The notes: generated by a model not told the origin, from the letters alone. A DNA stretch of 22,973 nt from a virus (IMGVR_UViG_3300023117_000088:1-22973); one strand, 5' to 3'. Counted from the stretch's first letter, positions 1-5,769 are shown. Translations and numbers: made by a program.

Positions 1-1
1 G

Positions 2-601
2 GCATCTTCCGCTACACCGTACGGGCTGAAACCCGTAAAGCGGGCTGATGGCTTACCCTATGCGGGTGCCGTCACTCACTACAAAATTGACCCTGCTGGG
101 GTCGCCAACAACATCTTCTACGGCTCGATTGTTCAGCTCACTGCGGCTGGCTATATCGAACTGGCTGATGGCACTGGCAAAGACATCACAACCAACAACT
201 TCGGCGGTAGCGGCATTGGCGCTGCTGGTGTTTTTGTAGGTTGTGATTATGTCGACAGCAATGGTCAGACACAGCACTCTCAATACTACCCTTCTGGCGC
301 GTTGAATGCGGTAGCTTACATTGTCGATGATCCTAACGTACTGTTTCAGGCTCAGCTTGACGGTGTTAGTGGTCAGGATGATGTCGGTACTATTACCGGC
401 TTCGCCGCCGCTCAGAACGCTACCACTTCAGGCAACACCTCTACCGGTAACTCTACTATGGCACTAGATGCTACTGTACAGACTACCGTTGGTGGCTTGT
501 TGATTATGGGTTTTGTATCACCTACTACTGATGCTTACCCAGACGTTCTGGTTAAATTCACCACTGGCGCACATCGTGTAACGATGAGCACCGGCGTCTA
601 A
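2..601 (+). CDS. Virion structural protein, possible capsid decoration protein (5' partial)
   Basis: The frame is open from base 2 to the stop at 599-601, so the gene starts before the window; the internal ATG at 302 is not the real start. The visible 199 residues begin ASSATPYGLKPVKRADG and continue as a Gly/Thr/Val-rich beta protein with VGCDYVD and YIVDDPNV motifs. I remember such proteins directly upstream of the major capsid gene in many uncultured marine phages, where they are usually called structural proteins. Position before the capsid gene suggests a head decoration or capsid-stabilizing role, which is inference. The reading frame is clear; the function is not. Confidence 0.8.
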   Translation, partial: ASSATPYGLKPVKRADGLPYAGAVTHYKIDPAGVANNIFYGSIVQLTAAGYIELADGTGKDITTNNFGGSGIGAAGVFVGCDYVDSNGQTQHSQYYPSGALNAVAYIVDDPNVLFQAQLDGVSGQDDVGTITGFAAAQNATTSGNTSTGNSTMALDATVQTTVGGLLIMGFVSPTTDAYPDVLVKFTTGAHRVTMSTGV

Positions 602-614
602 GGAGTATTGACAC

Positions 615-1523
615 ATGGCTATTTCAAGAGCGCAACTTCTCAAGGAACTCCTGCCGGGTTTGAATGCCCTGTTCGGCCTTGAGTATCAGAAATATGGTGA
701 AGAACACGCAGAGATTTTTGAAACAGAATCTTCTGACCGTTCTTTTGAAGAAGAAACCAAGCTGTCTGGCTTTGGTGCGGCCCCCGTCAAGAACGAAGGC
801 TCTGCCATTGCTTATGACAATGCACAGGAAGCGTGGACTGCACGGTACAACCACGAGACAATTTCTATGGGCTTTTCAATCACTGAAGAAGCGATTGAAG
901 ACAACCTGTACGATTCACTGTCTTCACGTTATACCAAGGCTCTGGCTCGTGCTATGGCTTACACCAAGCAGGTTAAGGCTGCCGCTATTTTGAACAACGC
1001 GTTCAATAGCAGCTATACCTATGGTGACGGCGTAGAACTCTGTTCTACTGCTCACCCGCTGGTGTCTGGCGGCACTAACTCCAACGAGCCTGCTGTATCT
1101 GCTGACCTGAACGAAACTTCGCTCGAAGCTGCAATCATCCAGATTGCTGGCTGGACTGATGAGCGTGATTTGTTGGTTGCCGCTAAACCGCGTAAGCTGG
1201 TTGTTCCGCCCGATCTTCAGTTCGTTGCTGATCGTCTGCTGGAAACAGAAGGTCGCGTGGCTACTGCTGATAACGACATCAACGCTATCCGCAATATGGG
1301 CGCAATCCCGCAGGGTTACACTGTCAATCATTACCTGACAGACACAGATGCTTGGTTCTTGTTGACTGACGTACCGAACGGTCTGAAGCACTTCGTTCGT
1401 ACTCCGATGTCTACATCAATGGACGCTGACTTTGATACCGGCAATAGCCGTTACAAAGCCCGTGAAAGGTACTCCTTCGGGGTATCTGATCCGTTGGGCA
1501 TCTTCGGAAGCCCGGGCGCTTAA
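615..1523 (+). CDS. Major capsid protein, Mu gpT-like
   Basis: This 302-residue protein forms the shell of the phage head. It matches the Mu gpT-type major head subunit family in its whole layout: an N-terminal LLPGLNALFGLEY segment, then FEEETKLSGFGAAPVKNEG, WTARYNHETISMGFSITEE, a central STAHPLV motif, AGWTDERDLLVAAKPRKLVV, and the C-terminal ARERYSFGVSDPLGIFGSP signature. The length is usual for the family. An AGGAG ribosome site at 601-605 supports the ATG at 615. The preceding virion protein ends 13 bases upstream. A strong terminator follows within 10 bases, which fits a highly expressed message ending here. The family is common in Mu-like myoviruses and in marine phages and does not imply transposition. 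Confidence 0.95.
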   Translation: MAISRAQLLKELLPGLNALFGLEYQKYGEEHAEIFETESSDRSFEEETKLSGFGAAPVKNEGSAIAYDNAQEAWTARYNHETISMGFSITEEAIEDNLYDSLSSRYTKALARAMAYTKQVKAAAILNNAFNSSYTYGDGVELCSTAHPLVSGGTNSNEPAVSADLNETSLEAAIIQIAGWTDERDLLVAAKPRKLVVPPDLQFVADRLLETEGRVATADNDINAIRNMGAIPQGYTVNHYLTDTDAWFLLTDVPNGLKHFVRTPMSTSMDADFDTGNSRYKARERYSFGVSDPLGIFGSPGA

Positions 1524-1529
1524 TGAATT

Positions 1530-1552
1530 AGGGGGGCTTGTCCCCCCTTTTT
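1530..1552 (+). terminator. Intrinsic terminator after the capsid gene
   Basis: Six G residues at 1531-1536 pair perfectly with six C residues at 1542-1547 around a CTTGT loop; A1530-T1548 can add a pair. A T-rich tract, TTTTT then CTTTT, follows. It begins seven bases after the capsid stop codon. This is a textbook rho-independent terminator. Since no clear promoter follows, partial readthrough probably feeds the downstream genes, giving more capsid than downstream message (inference). Confidence 0.93.
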
Positions 1553-1576
1553 CTTTTCTATACACTAAACCAACTT

Positions 1577-1652
1577 AGGGCACCAATTAGTTTCGTAGAC
1601 AGGTATTTGCCCTCCTGACGTTGCACAGACTACGAAACAAAACCTTGTGCAA
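1577..1652 (+). ncRNA. Structured RNA element: tandem pseudoknot downstream of gpT-like capsid gene
   Basis: Three perfect or near-perfect helices interleave. P1 pairs AGGGCA 1577-1582 with TGCCCT 1608-1613. P2 pairs GTTTCGTAG 1590-1598 with CTACGAAAC 1630-1638. P3 pairs TTGCACAG 1621-1628 with TTGTGCAA 1645-1652, the last pair inward being G-U. P1 crosses P2 and P2 crosses P3. The 5' strand of P3 is one base from the 3' strand of P2, as in a classical H-type pseudoknot with stacked helices. The 3' strand of P3 touches the Shine-Dalgarno GAGGT at 1653-1657 of the next gene. I recall a published comparative-genomics RNA motif called Mu-gpT downstream element (Mu-gpT-DE), known mainly from marine metagenomes; the position fits, but I cannot verify the consensus. 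It could be a cis-acting translational control or a small RNA. Confidence 0.6.
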
Positions 1653-1664
1653 GAGGTAATTCCA

Positions 1665-1907
1665 ATGGCTTCAACCACTTTTTCTGGGCCGGTAACAAGC
1701 ACTAATGGCTTTGTCGGCGACATTAAAGTTTCAACTTACACTGTAGCTACCCTTCCAGCCGCCGCTTCTGCTAATGAAGGTACTGTTCTATATGCTTCAG
1801 ACGCTCTTAAGGCTTCTGAAACAACAGGTAACGGTACTGGCAACCTCGTATTTTCCGATGGTTCCAACTGGATTCGCGTAGATACTGGCGCAACTGCATC
1901 TGCTTAA
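1665..1907 (+). CDS. Small virion-type protein, unknown function
   Basis: The protein has 80 residues, starting MASTTFSGPVTSTNGF. It is Thr/Ser/Ala/Gly-rich and has a DGSNWIRVDTG motif near the C-terminus, a pattern often seen in phage fibre and decoration proteins. The ATG at 1665 is chosen over the in-frame GTG at 1647. GAGGTAATT at 1653-1661 is correctly spaced for ATG 1665, while the GTG lies inside helix P3 of the upstream RNA element. It is the first gene after the terminator, so its expression depends on readthrough or on that element. A capsid-surface role is possible; no family function is known to me. Confidence 0.75.
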   Translation: MASTTFSGPVTSTNGFVGDIKVSTYTVATLPAAASANEGTVLYASDALKASETTGNGTGNLVFSDGSNWIRVDTGATASA

Positions 1908-1918
1908 TGGGGTGACTT

Positions 1919-2194
1919 ATGCCAAGTTCTGATGTTTCCAGTAAGCGAGTTACGGGAACGGGTTCTCTGGCTGTTGGCCCTGCGCGTGTAAGACAAGTAC
2001 AAGTTCTTACTAGTGCTGGTGCTGGCAGGCTTACTATTACTGATGGTAATGGTGGAGCAACCCTGCTGGATTTAGACTTTCTGGCTTCTGACTCCCACTC
2101 TGTCAATATTCCTGACAATGGGGTTCGGTTTGCTACAGATGTCTACATAACTGCGCTTACCAATATAACTGCTATGACGGTGTTTTATAGCTAG
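1919..2194 (+). CDS. Small beta-rich phage protein, unknown function
   Basis: The protein has 91 residues, starting MPSSDVSSKRVTGTG. Alternating hydrophobic stretches such as VRQVQVLTSAG, RLTITDGNG and DVYITALTNITAMTVFYS predict a beta sandwich, and there are no cysteines and no membrane segment. A GGGGTG run ahead of ATG 1919 can serve as ribosome site, 11 bases after the previous stop. Similar short beta proteins are common next to capsid genes in marine phages. A structural role is likely by position, but it is not recognised specifically. Confidence 0.72.
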   Translation: MPSSDVSSKRVTGTGSLAVGPARVRQVQVLTSAGAGRLTITDGNGGATLLDLDFLASDSHSVNIPDNGVRFATDVYITALTNITAMTVFYS

Positions 2195-2203
2195 GAGATT
2201 CTT

Positions 2204-2497
2204 ATGCGTCGCTATTTTAAGGCTGGCGGTAAGGTCGACAAGAAAGCTATGTCTTGTAATAAGCCAAGGCGTACTCCCAGCCACCCAAAGAAGTCTCATG
2301 TAGTTAAGGCTTGCGAGGGTGGTAAGGAGAAAGTTATACGTTTTGGCGAGCAAGGTGCCAGCACTGCCGGTAAACCCAAGAAAGGCGAATCTGCGCGGAT
2401 GAAAGCCAAACGGAAGTCGTTTAAGGCTAGGCACGGGCGTAACATCAAGAAAGGCAAGATGAGCGCTGCGTATTGGGCTGACAAGGTGAAGTGGTAA
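2204..2497 (+). CDS. Basic KSHVVKACEGGKEK-type phage protein, unknown function
   Basis: This is a 97-residue, very lysine/arginine-rich protein. It carries the block KSHVVKACEGGKEKVIRFGE followed by SFKARHGRNIKKGKMSAAYW and ends in ADKVKW. I recognise this as a widespread family of phage proteins whose role is unknown. The N-terminus (MRRYFKAGGKVDKKAM) has the Lys-Gly-Gly pattern shared by neighbouring small proteins. AGGAG overlaps the previous stop codon, eight bases ahead of the start. The high charge and position among head genes suggest contact with packaged DNA or the inner capsid, which is inference. It opens a run of five small basic proteins. Confidence 0.82.
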   Translation: MRRYFKAGGKVDKKAMSCNKPRRTPSHPKKSHVVKACEGGKEKVIRFGEQGASTAGKPKKGESARMKAKRKSFKARHGRNIKKGKMSAAYWADKVKW

Positions 2498-2501
2498 CAA
2501 A

Positions 2502-2816
2502 ATGCCAAGCAAGTCAAAGAAACAACATGATTTGATGGTAGCAGTTGCTAACAACCCGAAGTTTGCCAAGAAAGTAGGAATCCCACAGAGCGTGGGCAAA
2601 GACTACGAAAAGGCCGATGAAACTAAAAAATTCAAAAAAGGTGGCGAAATGTCAAATTGCGGTACTAAAAGAATGAAAAAAGGTGGTATGACTGGATACC
2701 ACAAAATGCCTGATGGCTCCATGATGAAAGACTCTGAGCATAAAATGATGGGCGGCGGCAAGGTCCGTGGTGCTGGTAAGGCCATGAAGGGCGTACGTCC
2801 TTGTAAGATGAGGTAA
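2502..2816 (+). CDS. Basic phage protein with RGxGxAxKG C-terminal tag
   Basis: The protein has 104 residues. The N-terminal part (MPSKSKKQHDLMVAVANN, then KFAKKVGIPQSVGKDY) is a recurrent phage family in which helices end in a lysine-rich tail. From residue 50 the protein continues with KKGG repeats, a Met/Lys/Gly-rich segment and the C-terminal VRGAGKAMKGVRPCKMR. An in-frame ATG at 2649 is preceded by AAGGTGG, so a second product of 55 residues could be made, or two formerly separate genes have fused. The last 16 residues are repeated almost exactly at the end of the next gene. Function is unknown. Confidence 0.75.
   Translation: MPSKSKKQHDLMVAVANNPKFAKKVGIPQSVGKDYEKADETKKFKKGGEMSNCGTKRMKKGGMTGYHKMPDGSMMKDSEHKMMGGGKVRGAGKAMKGVRPCKMR
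2763..2810 (+). repeat. Direct repeat, copy 1, encoding the C-terminal tag
   Basis: This 48-base stretch is identical at 47 positions to 3146-3193; the single difference is T2771 versus G3154. Both copies sit at the extreme 3' end of a gene, in the same frame, and encode VRGAGKAMKGVRPCKM. The upstream parts of the two genes are unrelated. The near identity, including synonymous positions, points to recent duplication or gene conversion. Confidence 0.92.
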
Positions 2817-2821
2817 AGACG

Positions 2822-3199
2822 ATGGCAACAGCGGCTGAAAAATTCGATGCGGCTTTCATAAATGCACGTAAGCGTGGGGCTAAAACTTTCACCCACAACG
2901 GAAAAAAATACAGCACTGAAACCGCAATGGAAGAGGCTAGAAAGCAACTAAAGCAAGGTGACTTCAATGAGAGACCGCGTTCAGGAAATCTTCCCGGCTA
3001 TGCAAAGTTTGTAATGGATGCACAGGATGGGTCAAAGGGCTATACGCTTTCTAGGGGTGCAAATGCTAGAGCAAATGCGTACAAACAGCTTCGTGATGAA
3101 GGTAAAATTGATTCTTCAGGTCAAGCCTTAAAAAAAGGCGGTAGCGTCCGTGGGGCTGGTAAGGCCATGAAGGGCGTACGTCCTTGTAAGATGCGATGA
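2822..3199 (+). CDS. Basic phage protein with RGxGxAxKG C-terminal tag
   Basis: The protein has 125 residues. The N-terminal half includes FTHNGKKYSTETAMEEARK, the middle has GNLPGYAKFVMDAQDG, and the tail is KKGGSVRGAGKAMKGVRPCKMR (final 16 residues shared with the preceding gene). The N-terminal FxHNGKKYxTE pattern recurs in marine phage proteins of unknown role. The ribosome site GAGG lies in the end of the previous gene (2809-2814 region). The stop TGA overlaps the ATG of the next gene as ATGA, so translation is probably coupled. Role in or near the head is inferred from the neighbourhood. Confidence 0.75.
   Translation: MATAAEKFDAAFINARKRGAKTFTHNGKKYSTETAMEEARKQLKQGDFNERPRSGNLPGYAKFVMDAQDGSKGYTLSRGANARANAYKQLRDEGKIDSSGQALKKGGSVRGAGKAMKGVRPCKMR
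3146..3193 (+). repeat. Direct repeat, copy 2, encoding the C-terminal tag
   Basis: This is the second copy of the 48-base repeat at 2763-2810, 383 bases downstream, differing at one base. Recombination between the copies would delete the 125-residue gene but leave the tag in frame on the upstream gene. Confidence 0.92.
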
Positions 3200-3360
3200 G
3201 AAGCTATTACAAAAAAGGCTGTGGCTGTGGCATGAAGGAAGGCGGTACGGTAAAGGATGCGTGTTATCGCAAGGTAAAATCTCAGTATAAGGTTTTCCCG
3301 TCTGCCTATGCCTCCGGGGCTATAGCCAAATGCAGGAAGAAGGCTAGTGGCGGTTCGTAA
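3196..3360 (+). CDS. 54-residue Cys-containing viral protein, unknown function
   Basis: This short gene starts at the ATGA overlap with the previous stop and ends at TAA 3358-3360. The product begins MRSYYKKGCGCGMKEGG and then has VKDACYRKVKSQYKVFPS followed by AYASGAIAKCRKK. The core CxxKVKxxYKVFPSAYASGAxxKCRK is a recognisable viral motif that I remember from small proteins of phages and of large eukaryotic viruses; its role is unknown. Four cysteines (9, 11, 23, 46) could bind metal. The coupling to the upstream gene and the conserved motif make this a real gene in spite of its size. Confidence 0.82.
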   Translation: MRSYYKKGCGCGMKEGGTVKDACYRKVKSQYKVFPSAYASGAIAKCRKKASGGS

Positions 3361-3622
3361 GACTAAAAAGGGCGCAGCCCTTAAAAGGTGGTTTAAAGAG
3401 GACTGGAAGGACGTTCGTACAGGAAAGGCGTGCGGACGCCAAGAGGGCGAAAAACGCGGTACGCCGTACTGTAGGCCCACTAAGAGGGTGTCTAGTAAGA
3501 CCCCTAAAACCGCCTCTGAAATGACTTCAACGGAGAAGAAGTCGAGGATTAGCCAAAAGAAACGGCTAGGCCAGCCCGCAGGTGCGCCCCGTAGGGTGTC
3601 CCCGCTAAAGAGGAAAAAGTAA
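3347..3622 (+). CDS. Basic RWFKEDW/CGR-type viral protein, unknown function
   Basis: The protein has 91 residues, starting at GTG 3347 inside the end of the previous gene (14-base overlap). It begins MAVRKTKKGAALKRWFKEDW, then has DVRTGKACGRQEGEKRGTPY and CRPTKRVSSKTPKT, and ends in a Lys/Arg tail. The RWF-x-E-x-W, CGR and YxxCxP elements form a recurrent viral family, often beside the SAYASG protein that also precedes it here. It is strongly positively charged, which would suit DNA contact inside the head (inference). The start is the earliest that keeps the KKG lead; no ATG lies near. Confidence 0.78.
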   Translation: MAVRKTKKGAALKRWFKEDWKDVRTGKACGRQEGEKRGTPYCRPTKRVSSKTPKTASEMTSTEKKSRISQKKRLGQPAGAPRRVSPLKRKK

Positions 3623-4312
3623 ATGGCTACATCAGGCACTACGACATTTAACCCAGACTTCACCGAGATTGCGGAAGAAGCGTGGGAACGTGCCGGTAGG
3701 GAAATGCGTTCAGGCTATGACCTGCGCACCGCCCGTAGGTCTATGAATTTGCTCACAATTGAGTGGCAAAATCGCGGCATAAACATGTGGACTATAGACG
3801 AGGGCAGCGTAGCCCTGACTTCAGGCACAGCCACTTATAACCTACCAGCCGATACCATTGATTTAATGGAGCAAGTTATACGGACGGGTGCTGGTAGTGT
3901 AAGTACGCAGTCAGACCTAAACATATCGCGTATTAGTGTTTCTACGTACTCGTCTATACCGAACAAGATTTCGCAGGGCAGACCGATACAGGTTTATGTT
4001 GATAGGGGCAGAGACAATCCCTCAATAACCGTATGGCCTGTGCCGGATAGCAACGACTATACGCTTGTGTATTGGCGTATGCGTAGGATTCAGGACGCTG
4101 GGGCTGGTGCAGAAACAGCCGATATGAACTTCAGGTTCTTGCCGTGTTTGATGGCTGGTTTGGCCTACTATATTGCCATGAAAGAGCCAGATTTGATGCC
4201 CCGAGTACCGATGTTGCAGGCCGAGTACGAGAAACAGTTTGATCTGGCGGCTGGCGAAGACAGGGAGAAAGCCTCTGTTAAGTTCGTCCCGCGTATGTTT
4301 AGGGCTGTCTAA
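3623..4312 (+). CDS. Neck / head-tail adaptor-like protein 1
   Basis: The protein has 229 residues. The N-terminal half is helical (FTEIAEEAWERAGREM, then LRTARRSMNLLTIEWQNRG). A beta region follows with TATYNLPADTIDLMEQVI and TVWPVPDSNDYTLVYWRMRR, and the C-terminus is again helical. This helical-beta-helical layout with Y-x-L-P-x-D and PVPDSxxYTLxYW motifs is shared with the protein at 4847-5476. I associate it with the tail accessory or adaptor proteins that bridge portal and tail in short-tailed phages (P22 gp4 or T7 gp11 type); that assignment is by pattern and context only. The ATG follows the previous stop directly (TAAATG). Confidence 0.72.
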   Translation: MATSGTTTFNPDFTEIAEEAWERAGREMRSGYDLRTARRSMNLLTIEWQNRGINMWTIDEGSVALTSGTATYNLPADTIDLMEQVIRTGAGSVSTQSDLNISRISVSTYSSIPNKISQGRPIQVYVDRGRDNPSITVWPVPDSNDYTLVYWRMRRIQDAGAGAETADMNFRFLPCLMAGLAYYIAMKEPDLMPRVPMLQAEYEKQFDLAAGEDREKASVKFVPRMFRAV

Positions 4313-4659
4313 TGGCGCGTTATTCTGCTGCGGTTAATGCGATTGCTATATGCGACGTTTGTGGTTTTCAGTACCGTCTACGTCAGCTAAAGAATTTAGT
4401 AGTAAAAGGTCAAGTCACGAATATAAAGGCTTGCCCGGAATGCTGGAACCCAGACCAGCCACAGTTACATCTAGGGGAATTTGTTATTGAAGACCCACAG
4501 GCTGTTCGCGACCCAAGGCCAGATTCCGCTGAGTTAGTAGCAAGTAGAGATATTCAATGGGGTTGGAACCCTGTAGGATTCAACAATAATGACGGACTTA
4601 CTCCAGATAATTTAGAAGGAACCGGGGCCGTAGGAACTGTAACAGTAACAACAAGTTAG
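4312..4659 (+). CDS. Zinc-ribbon phage protein, unknown function
   Basis: The protein has 115 residues. Two CxxC knuckles, C14-DV-C17 and C41-PE-C44, form a probable zinc ribbon: ICDVCGFQYRLRQLK and NIKACPECWNPDQPQ. The rest is acidic to neutral and ends in a Thr/Val tail. The start overlaps the previous stop (TAATG), so it is coupled to the adaptor gene. This zinc-ribbon type recurs in marine phages near connector genes. It may help fold or place a structural protein, or be part of the neck; nothing in the sequence decides. Confidence 0.78.
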   Translation: MARYSAAVNAIAICDVCGFQYRLRQLKNLVVKGQVTNIKACPECWNPDQPQLHLGEFVIEDPQAVRDPRPDSAELVASRDIQWGWNPVGFNNNDGLTPDNLEGTGAVGTVTVTTS

Positions 4660-4669
4660 GAGTTACGAG

Positions 4670-4834
4670 ATGAAACAGAAACAACCAAAAGTAGCCAAAA
4701 TGGCGAACCAACCTAAAATTTATAAGGTTGCTGATTGCTGTAACCAGCCGATTGATATGAAGACCAGCGGCGTAAAAACTCGCGGTAACGGTGCGGCTAC
4801 TAAAGGCACTATGGCCCGTGGCCCAATGGCGTAA
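4670..4834 (+). CDS. 54-residue basic protein with RGxGxAxKG tail
   Basis: This short gene runs from ATG 4670 to TAA 4832-4834, with AGGAG overlapping the stop of the previous gene and about nine bases upstream. The product begins MKQKQPKVAKMANQPKIYKV, has a CC pair at residues 23-24, and ends TRGNGAATKGTMARGPMA. The tail matches the pattern RGxGxAxKG seen at the ends of the genes at 2502 and 2822. Proteins ending in GAATKGTxARGPMA are familiar to me from marine phages, without known function. Good ribosome site and exact fit between flanking genes support it. Confidence 0.8.
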   Translation: MKQKQPKVAKMANQPKIYKVADCCNQPIDMKTSGVKTRGNGAATKGTMARGPMA

Positions 4835-4846
4835 GAGGTAATTCTG

Positions 4847-5476
4847 GTGAACTACACCGAATTAAAGACAAATATCCAAGACATCTGTGAAAACACGTTT
4901 ACGGATGCCCAGCTTGCTATGTTCACAGAACAGGCAGAGCAGAAAATATATAACAGCGTACAGATACCTGAACTGCGCCGGAATCAGACTGGTAACGTAA
5001 CTTCGGGGAATAAGTACCTGATATACCCGACGGATATGCTGTATGTGTTCTCTTTGGCTCTAACAGACGGTGATGGCAACTTCCAGTATTTGCTCGATAA
5101 GGATGTCAACTTTATTCGTGAAGCCTATCCAAACCCCAGTACCACGGGGGTTCCCAAGCATTATGGGTTCTTTGACGATACTGCGTTTATTTTAGGGCCG
5201 ACACCGGACAGCAATTACGTAGTAGAGCTTCATTATGGCTATTACCCTGAATCCATTGTTACTGCCGGTACGACGTGGCTTGGGGATGAGTTTGACTCCG
5301 CCCTACTAAATGGTGCGCTTATTGAGGCTATTAGGTTCCTTAAAGGTGAGCCTGATATGGTTGCTTTGTATGAGAAAATGTACGCGCAATCCATTGTTCT
5401 ACTTAAAAATCTTGGCGATGGTAAGATGCGTCAAGATGCGTATCGATCTGGTCAAGTTAGGAAAGAGGTAGCTTAA
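4847..5476 (+). CDS. Neck / head-tail adaptor-like protein 2
   Basis: The protein has 209 residues, starting at GTG 4847 behind AAGAGGTAATT. The N-terminal helices (YTELKTNIQDICENTFTDAQ) are followed by YLIYPTDMLYVFSLAL, then a beta region with AFILGPTPDSNYVVELHYGY, then helices (FDSALLNGALIEAIRFLKGE) and a conserved QDAYRSGQVR end. I know this family from pelagic phages as a structural or adaptor protein. The YxxPxD and PTPDSxY motifs parallel those of the protein at 3623-4312, suggesting two rings of similar fold in the neck. The stop overlaps the next ATG (TAATG). Confidence 0.75.
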   Translation: MNYTELKTNIQDICENTFTDAQLAMFTEQAEQKIYNSVQIPELRRNQTGNVTSGNKYLIYPTDMLYVFSLALTDGDGNFQYLLDKDVNFIREAYPNPSTTGVPKHYGFFDDTAFILGPTPDSNYVVELHYGYYPESIVTAGTTWLGDEFDSALLNGALIEAIRFLKGEPDMVALYEKMYAQSIVLLKNLGDGKMRQDAYRSGQVRKEVA

Positions 5477-5769
5477 TGCTGGGCACAGAGGCAAAGAATG
5501 ATATTGGGTTTGACGTAAAGGTAGTTACTACGCAGAACCGTGGGCACACGCCAGAGGAGCTTGCTGAGAGGGCATTGGAAAAGATGCTGTCTATTAGCGA
5601 TACCGCTGATCCAGCGATTAAAGCCCAAGCATACGCATATAGGGATCGGATTAAGTATTTACTGGTCTTCTATATGCAAGAGGCGATTCGCTCAGATAGG
5701 ACGACTATTTGCGCCGAGTTAGCGCAACAGGGCCATGCTGACTTGGCTCGAATTATCAGTAAATTATGA
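5476..5769 (+). CDS. Small helical phage protein, unknown function
   Basis: The protein has 97 residues, containing VVTTQNRGHTPEELAERALE and a helical C-terminal part with FYMQEAIRSDRTTICAEL. The NRGHTPEELAERA motif is a frequent marker of a phage family of unknown function next to the adaptor gene. It is coupled to the upstream adaptor by TAATG. It has no membrane segment and no beta pattern; a small adaptor, chaperone or scaffold role is conceivable. Confidence 0.78.
   Translation: MLGTEAKNDIGFDVKVVTTQNRGHTPEELAERALEKMLSISDTADPAIKAQAYAYRDRIKYLLVFYMQEAIRSDRTTICAELAQQGHADLARIISKL

Noticed and set aside
924-1391. Minus-strand open frame of 155 codons inside the capsid gene
   Set aside because: It lies opposite a clearly conserved major capsid gene and its translation has no recognisable pattern.
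615-1523. Mu-like transposable phage
   Set aside because: Only the capsid family resembles Mu gpT; no transposase, Mu tail genes or Mu ends are visible and the capsid family is widespread.
1536-1565. Possible sigma70 promoter with TATACA at 1559-1564
   Set aside because: The only -35 candidate lies inside the terminator hairpin, spacing is short and matches are poor.
1590-1638. The 9-base inverted repeat as an attachment or operator site
   Set aside because: Its arms interleave with two other helices and end at a ribosome site, which fits RNA structure better; no integrase or repressor gene is visible.
2072-2599. Minus-strand open frame of 175 codons
   Set aside because: It is opposite to three small + strand genes and has no motif or start signal.
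3121-3663. Minus-strand open frame of 180 codons over the basic protein cluster
   Set aside because: The + strand here is filled by overlapping genes with family motifs and ribosome sites; the reverse frame is a by-product of lysine-rich coding.
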